Shown here piece after piece: positions 25,870-38,300 of a stretch of 64,000 nt of DNA. The translations under genes and the position numbers were made by a program. The stretch comes from VXYL01 sp963665195 (GTDB lineage Bacteria > Pseudomonadota > Gammaproteobacteria > Pseudomonadales > Azotimanducaceae), in the NCBI GenBank assembly GCA_963665195.1, contig OY762070.1, positions 248,001 through 312,000 on the forward strand, read 5' to 3'. Positions within the stretch are counted from its first letter, which is position 1. Each line of letters begins with the position of its first letter. The notes under the pieces are model-generated. The model had not been told where the DNA came from and did not search any database. It saw only the letters and a list, made by a program, of their open reading frames with translations.

Positions 25870-26306
25870 ACGCCCGGCCTTTGTTAGGCGACACGTAAAA
25901 CTGACCCCCTGGCGCCACGAGAACTGACCCCCCGGAAGCGGCGCGCGTTTGGGCGGGGATGGCCGGCGCGTCCCTGTTGACCCCCGTTTCGAGCGGGGCC
26001 TCATTGAAGCCTCCGCATGGCGCGCGACTTCACCGGCACCACGCGCGCGTTGACCCCCTATGGCTGAATCGTGTCCGCGGGGAGGCGCACGTGCTGTGAG
26101 AGCCCGAAAAAAGTCGCCCGTCTTTTGCTGTGCTATTCATGTGTAGGCGCTATGAATGCCGCGTATATAAACGATAAAGTCACGTAATGTTGCCTAGTGT
26201 TGGTTACTTGGTGTACTTTCAATGGCCTTCCCAAACGCCTCTCGTGCGGGCGGGCTAGGCCTGCTGCGTCGAGGGGGGAAGATGACAGGCCGGGTGAGGC
26301 ATCGCC
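25870..26306. other. Region after the array: partial repeat, TGACCCCC motifs, AT-rich promoter region
   Basis: No gene is supported here. One base after the last repeat, 25871-25890 is a degenerate half-repeat (GGCCTTTGTTAGGCG against GGCCTTCGTTGAGCG), ending in GGCGACAC, the reverse complement of the repeat start. Four TGACCCCC motifs follow at about 25902, 25925, 25978 and 26051; similar motifs recur at the ends of some IS21-family elements. From about 26100 to 26220 the sequence is clearly AT-rich (for example TATATAAACGATAAAG), the likely promoter region of the giant gene. A weak candidate is TTGCCT, 18 bases, TACTTT. Confidence 0.5.
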
Positions 26307-29300
26307 ATGAGGGGAACGTGCGCCTGCGGCACTGACGAAGCCCGCCCCTGGGGCAGGGCCTTCTCCCGTATTGTGTCGAAGGCAGGCGCCGACCCGATCG
26401 CTGCCGCACCCCGACGCCTCGCGCTCTGCGTGCTGCTCATCGCGGCTACCGTCTTCCCGACCATGGCGCAGGCGCAGGACATCACGCTGACCTGGACCGG
26501 GAGGACCAACAACGACGGCCACTGGACGCCTTGGGCAGGACGGTCGCAGGACTACACCGTCAAGCTGACGAGCCTGCCGACGGCGGACGTGACCGTGACC
26601 ATCAGCGAAGGCACCCAGTGCCTCCATTCCGGCACTTGGACCGTCGATACTGACCTTGACGCAAGCGGCGACCAGGACACGCTGACATTCACGACCTCGA
26701 ACTGGAGCACCGCGCAGACGGTGCGGCTGACCGCGCAAGCTAACTCATCAGGCAATGACACCGAAATCTGCGCAATCAAGCATAGCGGCAGCGGTGGCGG
26801 GTACGACAGCGTGTCGAAGACCAACCTCGTGTTCTCCCAGACATTCACTGGTTCGGTTAACGGCAGCTTCTTGGCGCAGACGATCAACGGCCCGGAAGGC
26901 CGGAAGGGGGAGTACACCGTCTGGCTGACGGAGGAGCCGACAGGGGATGTGACGGTGACGATCACCTACAAGTCCGGCGACACCGACATCTCGGTGGACA
27001 CGGACCTGGATACGCCCGGCAACCAGACCACCCTGACCTTCACAACGTCCAACTACGCCAATCAAGCCATCCACAAAGTCACGATCCGTTCGCAGGAGGA
27101 TAACGACACCGAACGGGGCGAAGCTAAGTTCACCCACACGGCTACCGGCGGCGGCTACACCGAATCCATCGGAACACGCGTAATCGATGCAACGCTCTTT
27201 GAAGTCGACGACGACGACCCGCCGTCCAAGCCCACCAGTCTTTCCGCCACCGCCGGCGACGCCAGCGCCGCCCTGTCCTGGGCAAGGACCGAACAGTACG
27301 AACACCTGACCTACAGCAAGTGGCAGTACCGCTACAAGACCACGGGCGGCTACGGAAGCTGGACGGACATGACGGACAGCGACAAGGACACCACCAGCTA
27401 CACCGTCACCGGCCTCACCAACGGCACGCTGCACACCTTCGAGGTGCGCGCCTACAACGACGTCGCCGGCGAGGCTTCCGACGAAGCGACGGTCACGCCC
27501 AAGGCGCCGCCATCGTTCACGTTCTCGTCCACTAGCGTGGCCGTGCCGGAAGGCAGCACGAACACGTACACGGTGCAGCTCGCCACCGAGCCCACGGCCA
27601 GCGTCACGGTGTCGGTGGCGCGCGAGACGGGCAGCGACCACGACACCGATTTGACGGTCAGCGCGGGCACGCCGCTGACATTCGGCACCAGCGACTGGAG
27701 CACGGGCCAGACGGTGACGCTGGCGGCCGCCGAGGATGCCGACGGCGTGGCGGGCACGGCGGACTTCGCGCATACGGCGAGCGGCGGCGACTACGGCACG
27801 GTGACCGGCGAGGTGACCGCCACGGAGACGGACAACGATCCCTACGAGTTCACATTCGACGCGACGAAGGTGACCGTAACCGAAGGGAGCACGGCCGACT
27901 ACACCGTGCGGCTCGCGACGGTGCCGACGGCCAGCGTCACTGTTTCGGTGGCGCGCAAGACCGGCGACGACGAGGACGCGAGCCTCACCGTCAGCGCCGG
28001 CGCCACGCTGACGTTCACCACCACCAACTGGAACACGAACCAGACGGTGACGCTGGCGGCCGCGGAGGACGACGACGGCGAGAACGGCACGGCGGACTTC
28101 GAGCACACGGCAACCGGCGGCGGCTACGCCTCGACCACCGGCGAGGTCGAGGCGACGGAGTCGGACAACGACACCAAGGCGTTCACGTTCAGCGGGTCTA
28201 GCGTCTCGGTCACCGAGGGCGGCACGGCCGACTACACGGTGCGGCTCGCCACCGAGCCGACCGCGAGCGTGACGGTCTCCGTGGCGCCCAAGACGGGCGA
28301 CGATCAGGACGGGAACCTCTCGGTCAGCGCCGGCGCCACGCTGACGTTCGCGACGGACGACTGGGACATGGTCCAGACCGTGACGCTGGCGGCGGCGGAG
28401 GACGACGACGGCGAGAACGGCACCGCGGATATCGAGCACACGGCGACCGGCGGCGGCTACGGCTCGGTGACGGGGGAGGTCGAGGCGACGGAGTCGGACA
28501 ACGACACCAAGGCGTTCATGTTCGGTTCCACCGACGTGAGCGTGGCCGAGGGCGGCACCGCGGACTACACGGTGCAGCTCGCCACCGAGCCCACCGGGAG
28601 CGTCACCGTCACCGTGGCGCGCAAGACCGGCAGCGATCAGGACGGGAATCTCAGCGTCAAGACCGGCAGCTCGCTGACGTTCACAGCCAGCAACTGGAGC
28701 ACGAACCAGACGGTGACCCTGCAGGCGGCCGAGGACGGCGACGGCCTGGACGGCACGGCGAAGTTCGCGCACACGGCGAGCGGCGGCGGCTACGGCTCGG
28801 TCACGGGGGAAGTGACGGCGACGGAGTCCGACAACGACCGGGCCTTCACCTTCGGCTCGACGGACGTGACGGTGGACGAGGACGACACCGCGGACTACAC
28901 GGTGAAGCTCGCCACGCAGCCGTCGGGGAGCGTGACGGTGAGCGTGGCGCGCAAGGCGGGCAGCGACCAGGACGCGGACCTCAGCGTCAAGACCGGCAGC
29001 AAGCTGACGTTCGCGACGGACGACTGGGACACGGACCAGACCGTGACCTTGCAGGCGGCGGACGACGAGGACGGCGACGACGGCACCGCGAAGTTCGCGC
29101 ATACGGCGACGGGCGGCGGCTACGGCTCGGTGACGGGGGAGGTGACGGCCACCGAGTCGGACGACGACGCCAAGGGCTTCACGTTCGGTTCGAGCAGCGT
29201 CGACGTCGACGAAGGCGGCACCGCGGACTACACGGTGAAGCTGGCGACGAAGCCGTCGGCGAGCGTGACGGTGAGCGTGGCGCGCAAGGCGGGCAGCGAC

Positions 29301-32300
29301 CAGGACGCGAGCCTCAGCGTCAAGACGGGCAGCTCGCTGACGTTCACCACGGACGACTGGGACACGAACCAAACGGTGACCCTGCAGGCCGCCGAGGACG
29401 GCGACGGCCTGGACGGCACGGCGAAGTTCGAGCACAGCGCGGCCGGCGGCGGCTACGGCTCGGTGACGGGCGAGGTGACGGCCACCGAGTCGGACAACGA
29501 CAGGGCCTTCACCTTCGGCTCGACGGACGTGACGGTGACCGAGGGCGGCACCGCGGACTACACGGTGAAGCTGGCGACGCAGCCGTCGGGGAGCGTCACG
29601 GTGAGCGTGGCGCGCAAGAGCGGGAACGACCAGGACGCGGACCTCGACGTCAAGACCGGCAGCTCGCTGACGTTCACAGCCAGCAACTGGAGCACGAACC
29701 AGACGGTGACCCTGGAGGCGGACGAAGACGAGGACGGCGACGACGGCACGGCGAAGTTCGCGCATACGGCCACGGGCGGCGGCTACGGCTCGGTGACCGG
29801 CGAGGTGACGGCGACCGAGTCGGACAACGACACCAAGGGCTTCACGTTCGGTTCGAGCACGGTCGACGTCGACGAAGGCGGCACCGCGGACTACACGGTG
29901 AAGCTCGCGACGAAGCCGTCGGGCAACGTGACGGTGAGCGTGGCGCGCAAGAGCGGCAACGACCAGGACGGGGACCTCAGCGTCAAGACCGGCGCCGAGC
30001 TGACGTTCACGACGGACGACTGGAGCACGGACCAGACCGTGACCTTGGACGCGGCGGCCGACGAGGACGGCGACGACGGGACGGCGAAGTTCGCGCACAC
30101 CGCGACGGGCGGCGGCTACGGCTCGGTGACGGGGGAGGTGACGGCCACCGAGTCCGACGACGACGCCAAGGGCTTCACGTTCGGTTCGAGCACGGTCGAC
30201 GTCGACGAAGGCGGCACCGCGGACTACACGGTGAAGCTGGCGACGAAGCCGTCGGCGAGCGTGACGGTGAGCGTGGCGCGCAAGGCGGGCAGCGACCAGG
30301 ACGCGAGCCTCAGCGTCAAGACGGGCAGCTCGCTGACGTTCACCACGGACGACTGGGACACGAACCAAACGGTGACCCTGCAGGCCGCCGAGGACGGCGA
30401 CGGCCTGGACGGCACGGCGAAGTTCGAGCACAGCGCGGCCGGCGGCGGCTACGGCTCGGTGACGGGCGAGGTGACGGCCACCGAGTCGGACAACGACAGG
30501 GCCTTCACCTTCGGCTCGACGGACGTGACGGTGGACGAGGGCGGCACCGCGGACTACACGGTGAGGCTGGCGACGCAGCCGTCGGGGAGCGTGACGGTGA
30601 GCGTGGCGCGCAAGAGCGGCAACGACCAGGACGCGGACCTCGACGTCAAGACCGGCAGCACGCTGACGTTCACGACGGACGACTGGAGCACGGACCAGAC
30701 CGTGACCTTGGAGGCGGCGGAGGACCAGGACGGCGACGACGGCACGGCGAAGATCGCGCACACGGCAACCGGCGGCGGCTACGGCTCGGTGACGGGGGAG
30801 GTGACGGCCACCGAGTCCGACAACGACACCAAGGGCTTCACGTTCGGTTCGAGCAGCATCGACGTCGACGAAGGCGGCACCGCGGACTACACGGTGAAGC
30901 TGGCGACGCAGCCGTCGGGGAGCGTGACGGTGAGCGTGGCGCGCAAGAGCGGGAACGACCAGGACGCGGACCTCGACGTCAAGACGGGCAGTTCGCTGAC
31001 GTTCACCACGGCCAACTGGAGCACGGACCAGACCGTGACCTTGGAGGCCGCGGAGGACCACGACGGCGAGGACGGCACGGCGAAGATCGCGCACACGGCG
31101 ACCGGCGGCGGCTACGGCTCGGTGACCGGGGAGGTGACGGCCACCGAGTCCGACAACGACGCCAAGGGCTTCACGTTCGGCTCGAGCACGGTCGACGTCG
31201 ACGAAGGCGGCACCGCGGACTACACGGTGAAGCTGGCGACGCAGCCGTCGGGGAACGTGACGGTGAGCGTGGCGCGCAAGACGGGCGACGACCAGGACGC
31301 GGACCTCGACGTCAAGACCGGCAGCACCCTGACGTTCACGACGGCCAACTGGAACACGAACCAGACCGTGACCCTGCAGGCGGACGACGACGAGGACGGC
31401 GACGACGGCACGGCGAAGTTCGCGCACACGGCGACCGGCGGCGGCTACGGCTCGGTGACCGGCGAGGTGACGGCGACCGAGTCCGACGACGACGCCAAGG
31501 GCTTCACGTTCGGTTCGAGCAGCGTCGACGTCGACGAAGGGGACACTGCGGACTACACGGTGAAGCTGGCCACGAAGCCGTCGGGCAGCGTGACCGTGAG
31601 CGTGGCGCGCAAGAGCGGGAACGACCAGGACGGGGACCTCGATGTCAAGACGGGCAGTTCGCTGACGTTCACCACGGCCAACTGGAACACGGACCAGACG
31701 GTGACCCTGGAGGCCGACGAAGACGAGGACGGCGACGACGGCACGGCGGACTTCGCACATACGGCGACGGGCGGCGGCTACGCCTCGGTGACCGGCGAGG
31801 TGACGGCGACGGAGTCGGACGACGATGCGAAAGGCTTCACGTTCGGTTCGAGCAGCGTCGACGTCGACGAAGGCGGCACCGCGGACTACACGGTGAAGCT
31901 GGCGACGCAGCCGTCGGGGAGCGTGACGGTGAGCGTGGCGCGCAAGAGCGGGAACGACCAGGACGCGGACCTCGACGTCAAGACGGGCAGTTCGCTGACG
32001 GTGTCGGTGGAGCGCGAGTCCGGCGGCGGCCACGACACGCACCTCAGCGTCAAGACCGGCGCCAAGCTGACCTTCACGACCGCAAACTGGGACACCGACC
32101 AGACCGTCACCCTGCAGGCGGCACAGGACGACGACGCCGAAGACGGCAGCGCCGACTTCGAGCACACGTCGACAGGCGGCGGCTACGGCGACGTGACCGG
32201 CGAGGTGACGGCCACAGAGGACGACGACGACACCCGGGCCATCACCCTGTCGTCGCCGACGGGCGTCTCGGTTGGCGAGGACGACACCGCGGACTACCAG

Positions 32301-35300
32301 GCGAGGCTCGCGACGCAGCCCACCGCCAGCGTTACGGTCACGGTGGCGCGCAGCACCACGGGCGCTCAGGACGGCGACATCTCGGTGAAGACGGGCGGCT
32401 CGCTCACCTTCAGCACGTCGAACTGGAACACCGATCAGACCGTCACCCTGGAGGCGGACGACGACGAGGACGGCGAGAACGGCACCGCGACGATCGGGCA
32501 CACGGCCGCCGGCGGCGGCTACGCCTCGGTGTCGGCCGATCTCGTGGCGACGGAGTCCGACGACGACACCAAGGCCATCACCCTGTCGTCGCCGTCGGGC
32601 GTGACCGTCGGCGAGGGTTCGACGGCGGGCTACCGGGTGAAACTGGCCACCAAGCCCACCGCCAGCGTCACCGTGGCGGTGGCGCGCAGCACGACGGGCG
32701 ATCAGGACGACGACGTGTCGGTGAAGACCGGGGCTTCGCTCACCTTCACCGTCTCGAACTGGAACACCGACCAGACCGTCACCCTCGAGGCCGACGAGGA
32801 TCACGATGGCGAGAACGGCACCGCGACCATCGCACACACGGCGACCGGCGGCGGCTACGCGGAGGTGACGGCGGACCTCACCGCCACCGAGTCCGACAAC
32901 GACACCAAGGGCTTCGCGCTGAACCCCGCCAAGGTCACGGTCGGGGAAGGCGCGAGCGCGGACTATACGGTCAAGCTCAGCACCGAGCCGTCCGGCAGCG
33001 TCACGGTGACCGTGGCGCGCAGCACGACGGGCGATCAGGACGACGACATCGCGGTGAAGACCGGCGCCAAGCTCACCTTCACCGTGTCGAACTGGGACAC
33101 GGCGCAGACGGTGACCCTAGAGGCCGCCGAAGACAACGACGGCGAGGACGGCACCGCGACGATCGAGCACACGGCGACCGGCGGCGGCTACGCCGCGGCG
33201 ACCGCGGACCTCGCCGCCACGGAAGACGACAACGACACCAAGGCGATCACGCTGTCCGATTCCGCCGTGACAGTGGACGAAGGCTCGACACAGACCTATG
33301 AAGTCAAGCTCGCGACCGAGCCCACCGCCAGCGTGACGGTGGCGGTGGCGCGCCGCTCGACGGGCGATCAGGACGGCGACGTCTCGGTGAAGGCGGGCGC
33401 CTCGCTCACCTTCACCACGTCGAACTGGAACACGGACCAGACCGTGACCTTGGAGGCCGACGACGACCTCGACGGCGACCACGGCGCGGCCGTGATCGAG
33501 CACACGGCAACGGGCGGCGGCTACGGGTCTGTGACCGCGGAGCTCACCGCCACCGAGGCGGACGACGACACCAAGGGGATCACGCTGTCGCCGGCCTCGG
33601 GCGCGGTCGCCGAAGGCTCGACCGCGACCTACAAGGTCAAGCTGGCGACGCGGCCGTCCGCCGACGTCACGGTCACGGTGGCGCGCAGCGCGACCGGCAC
33701 GCAGGACGAGGACATCTCGGTGAAGACGGGCGCCTCGCTCACCTTCACCGCGTCGAACTGGAACACGGACCAGACCGTGACGCTGGAGGCCGACGACGAC
33801 GAGGACGGCGAGAACGGCACCGCGACCATCGACCACAGCGCCGCGGGCGGCGGCTACGGCGGCATCAGCGCCGCATTCGATGCCACGGAGGCTGACGACG
33901 ATGCCAAGGCGCTCGTGCTGTCGTCGCCGTCCGGGGTGACGGTGGCCGAGGACGACACCGCTGACTACACGGTGAAGCTCGCCACCAAGCCGACCGCGAG
34001 CGTCACCGTGGCGGTGGCGCGCAGCACGACGGGCACCCAGGATGCCGACATCTCGGTGCAGACGGGCGCGTCGCTGACGTTCAGCGCGTCGAACTGGAAC
34101 ACGGCGCAGACGGTGACGCTCGAGGCCGACGACGACGAGGATGGCGAGAACGGCACCGCGACCATCGAGCACACGGCGACCGGCGGCGGCTACGCCGCGG
34201 TCACGGCCGATCTGACCGCGACGGAGACGGACGACGACACCAAGGCGCTCGTGCTGTCGTCGCCATCGGGGGTGACGGTGGACGAGGACGGCACCGCTGA
34301 CTACACGGTGAAGCTCGCCACGAAGCCGACCGCGAGCGTCACCGTGGCGGTGGCGCGCAGCACGACGGGCACCCAGGATGCCGACATCTCGGTGCAGACG
34401 GGCGCGTCGCTGACGTTCAGCGCGTCGAACTGGAACACGGCGCAGACGGTGACGCTCGAGGCCGACGACGACGAGGATGGCGAGAACGGCACCGCGACCA
34501 TCGAGCACGCGGCGACGGCCGGCGGCTACGCCTCGGTGACGGCGAACCTGACCGCGACGGAGGCGGACGACGACGACAAGGCGTTCACGCTGTCGTCGCC
34601 GGCCGGGGTGACGGTGGCCGAGGGCAGCACCGAGGACTACGAGGTGAAGCTCGCCACGGAACCGACGGCGAGCGTCACGGTGACGGTCGCGCGCAGCACG
34701 ACGGGCACCCAGGACGGCGACCTGTCGGTGCGGACCGGTGCCTCGCTCACGTTCGCCACCGACGACTGGGATACGGACCAGACGGTGACGCTTCAGGCGG
34801 CCCAGGACGACGACGGCGAGCCCGGCACGGCCGTGTTCGAACATACCGCGACCGGCGGCGGCTATGCCGCGGTGACCGCGGAACTGACCGCCACCGAACA
34901 GGAGGACGACACCAAGGCGCTCGTGCTGTCGTCGCCGTCCGGGGTGACCGTCGGCGAAGGCTCGACCGCGGCCTACCAAGTGAGGCTGGCGACGCAGCCG
35001 ACGGCGAGCGTCACGGTGGCGGTGGCGCGGCGCGCGACCGGCGCCCAGGACGGCGACATCTCGGTGCAGGCCGGCGCCTCGCTCACCTTCACCGCGGCGA
35101 ACTGGGATTCGGACCAGACGGTGACGCTGGCGGCGGCCGACGACGACGACGGCGAGCCCGGCACCGCGGCCATCGACCATGCGGCGACCGGCGGCGGCTA
35201 CGCGGGGGTGACGGCGGAACTGACCGCCACCGAACAGGAGGACGACACCAAGGCGCTCGTGCTGTCGTCGCCGTCCGGGGTGACGGTGGGCGAAGGCTCG

Positions 35301-38300
35301 ACCGCGGACTACCAAGTGAGGCTGGCGACGCAGCCGACGGCGAGCGTCACGGTGGCGGTGGCGCGCAGCACGACGGGCACGCCGGACCAGAGCCTGTCGG
35401 TGCAGGCCGGCGCCTCGCTCACCTTCACCACCACGGATTGGAACACCGACCAGACGGTGACCCTCGAAGCCGCCGAAGACAACGACGGCGACAACGGCAG
35501 CGCGACGATCGAGCACGCGGCCACGGGCGGCGGCTACGGCGCGGCGACGGCAGCGCTCACGGCCACCGAGTCCGACAACGACGCCAAGGGACTGACCCTC
35601 AACCCCGCCCAGGTGACGGTGGCCGAGGGCGCCACCGCGGCCTACACGGTGAGGCTCTCCACCGATCCCTCGGCGAGCGTCACGGTGGCGGTGGCGCGCC
35701 GCGCGACGGGCACCCAGGACGGCGACCTGTCGGTGCGGTCGGGCGCCTCGCTGACCTTCGGCGCCGCCAACTGGGATACCGACCAGACGGTGACCCTGGA
35801 AGCCGCCGACGACGAGGACGGCGACGACGGCAGCGCGGTGATCGAGCACACCGCCTCCGGCGGCGGCTACGACGATGTCAGCGCCGACCTGACGGCGACG
35901 GAACAGGACGACGACACCAAGGCGATCGTGCTGTCGTCGCCGGCCGGGGTGACCGTCGCCGAGGACTCGACACAGGACTACGGCGTCAAGCTCGCCACCC
36001 GGCCGTCGGCGAGCGCGACGGTGACCGTGGCGCGCAGCACCGCCGGCACCCAGGACGGGGACATCGGCGTCGAGACCGGCGCCTCGCTGACCTTCACCGC
36101 CGAGAATTGGGGCACGGAGCAGACCGTCACCTTGGAGGCAGCGGACGACGAAGACGGCGACGACGGCAGCGCGGTGATCGAGCACACCGCGGCCGGCGGC
36201 GGCTACGACGCCGTCAGCGCCAACCTGACGGCGACCGAGCAGGACGACGACACCAAAGCGATCGTGCTGTCGTCGCCGACGGGGGTGACGGTCGGCGAAG
36301 GCTCGACCGCGGATTACGGCGTCAAGCTCGCCACCCGGCCATCGGCGAGCGTGACGGTGGCGGTGGCGCGCCGCGGCAGCGGAACCCAGGACGGCGACCT
36401 CGGCGTGCGCCGCGGCGCGTCGCTGACCTTCACCACGGCCAACTGGGGCACGGAGCAGACGGTGACCTTGGAAGCGGCCGACGACGCCGACGGCGATGCG
36501 GGCACGGCGACCTTCGAGCACAGCGCCGTGGGCGGCGGCTACGACGCGGTGACGGCCGACCTCGTCGCCACCGAGGCCGACAACGACGCCAAGGGCCTCG
36601 TGCTGTCGCCGAGCAACGTCGCCGTGCCCGAGGGCGGCACCGCGGGCTACACCGTGCAGCTCGCGACGAGGCCCACCGCCAGCGTCACCGTGACCGTGGC
36701 GCGCAGCGCCGGCGGCGCGCACGACCAGGACATCGCCGTGCAGGCTGGCGCGTCGCTGACCTACACCACGGCGAACTGGAACGCCGGCCAGACCGTGACG
36801 CTGGCCGCTGCCGAGGACACCGACGGCGATGCCGGCGCCGCGACCATCGAGCATAGCGCCGTCGGCGGCGGCTACGACGGCGTGACGGCGGAGCTCGTGG
36901 CTACCGAGTCCGACAGCGACGCCAAGGCGATCGCGCTGTCGTCGCCGGCGGGCGTGACGGTGGACGAAGGCGGGACGGCGAGCTACGGCGTCAGGCTGAC
37001 CACGGCGCCGACCGCGAGCGTCACGGTGACCGTGGCCCGCCGCGCCACGGGAATCCAGGACCAGGACATCGAAGTCCAGAGCGGCGCGTCGCTCACCTTC
37101 ACCACGGCGAACTGGAGCACGGACCAGACCGTGACGCTGGCCGCCGCGGAGGACCACGACGGCGATGCCGGCCGCGCGGTGATCGAGCACAGCGCCGCCG
37201 GCGGCGGCTACGCGAACGTGTCGGCCGAGCTCGCGGCCACGGAGTCGGACAACGACGCCAAGGGCCTGACGCTGAGCTCGACGAGCCTGATCGTGGCCGA
37301 GGGCCAGACGGCGGCCTACGAGGTGAGTCTGGCGACGCAACCCTCGGCGTCGGTCACTGTGGCGGTGGCGCGCCGCGCCGCCGGTACCGAGGACGCGGAC
37401 ATCGAAATCCGCACCGGCGCATCGCTTACCTTCACCACGGCGAATTGGCGCACGGGCCAGACCGTGACGCTGGCCGCCGCCGAGGACGACGACGCCGAGG
37501 ACGGCACGGCGACCATCGACCACAGCGCGTCCGGCGGCGGCTACGACGCCGAGACCGCCGAGGTCGCGGCCACGGAGTCCGACAACGACGCCAGGGGGCT
37601 CACGCTCAGCGCGACGAGCGTCACGGTGCCCGAAGGCCGCACCGCGACCTACCAGGTGCGGCTCGCGACGCAGCCTTCCGGCAGCGTCACGGTGACGGTC
37701 GCGCGCAGCACCGAAGGGGCGCAGGATGCCGACATCGGCGTCCTCTCGGGCGCCTCGCTCACGTTCACCACCGGCAACTGGGACACCGATCAGGCGGTGA
37801 CGTTGCAGGCCGCCGAGGATGCGGACGGCGACGACGGCGCGGCGACCTTCCTGCTGAGCGCGTCGGGCGGCGGCTACGACGCCGCGACCGCGGCGGTGCA
37901 AGCCACCGAGGCGGACGACGACGCCAGGGAGTTGAACCTCTCCCCGACGGCCGTCACCGTTGCCGAAGGCGGCACCGCCAGCTACCAGGTGCGCCTCGCC
38001 ACGGCGCCCTCGGCCAGCGTCACCGTGGCCGTGGCGCGCAGCGCCGACGGAACCCAGGACCGCGACCTCGACATCGCCGGCGGCGCGACGCTCACCTTCA
38101 CCACGGCCGATTGGGAGACTGCCCAGACGGTGACCTTGGCGGCCGCCGAGGATGCCGACGGCGACAGCGGCAGCGCCGTCTTCGAACACCAGGCGTCAGG
38201 CGGCGGCTACGACGGCGTGACCGCAGAGCTTCGCGCCACCGAGTCGGACAACGACGCGCCCGGACTCGCCCTCAGCCCCGACAGCGTGGTCGTCGCCGAG

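Noticed and set aside
19047..25918. Many Arg/Pro/Gly-rich proteins across the array (units such as STKAGAGTPAT or SPGFRPRPSLS)
   Set aside because: They are direct translations of the 37-base CRISPR repeat on both strands.
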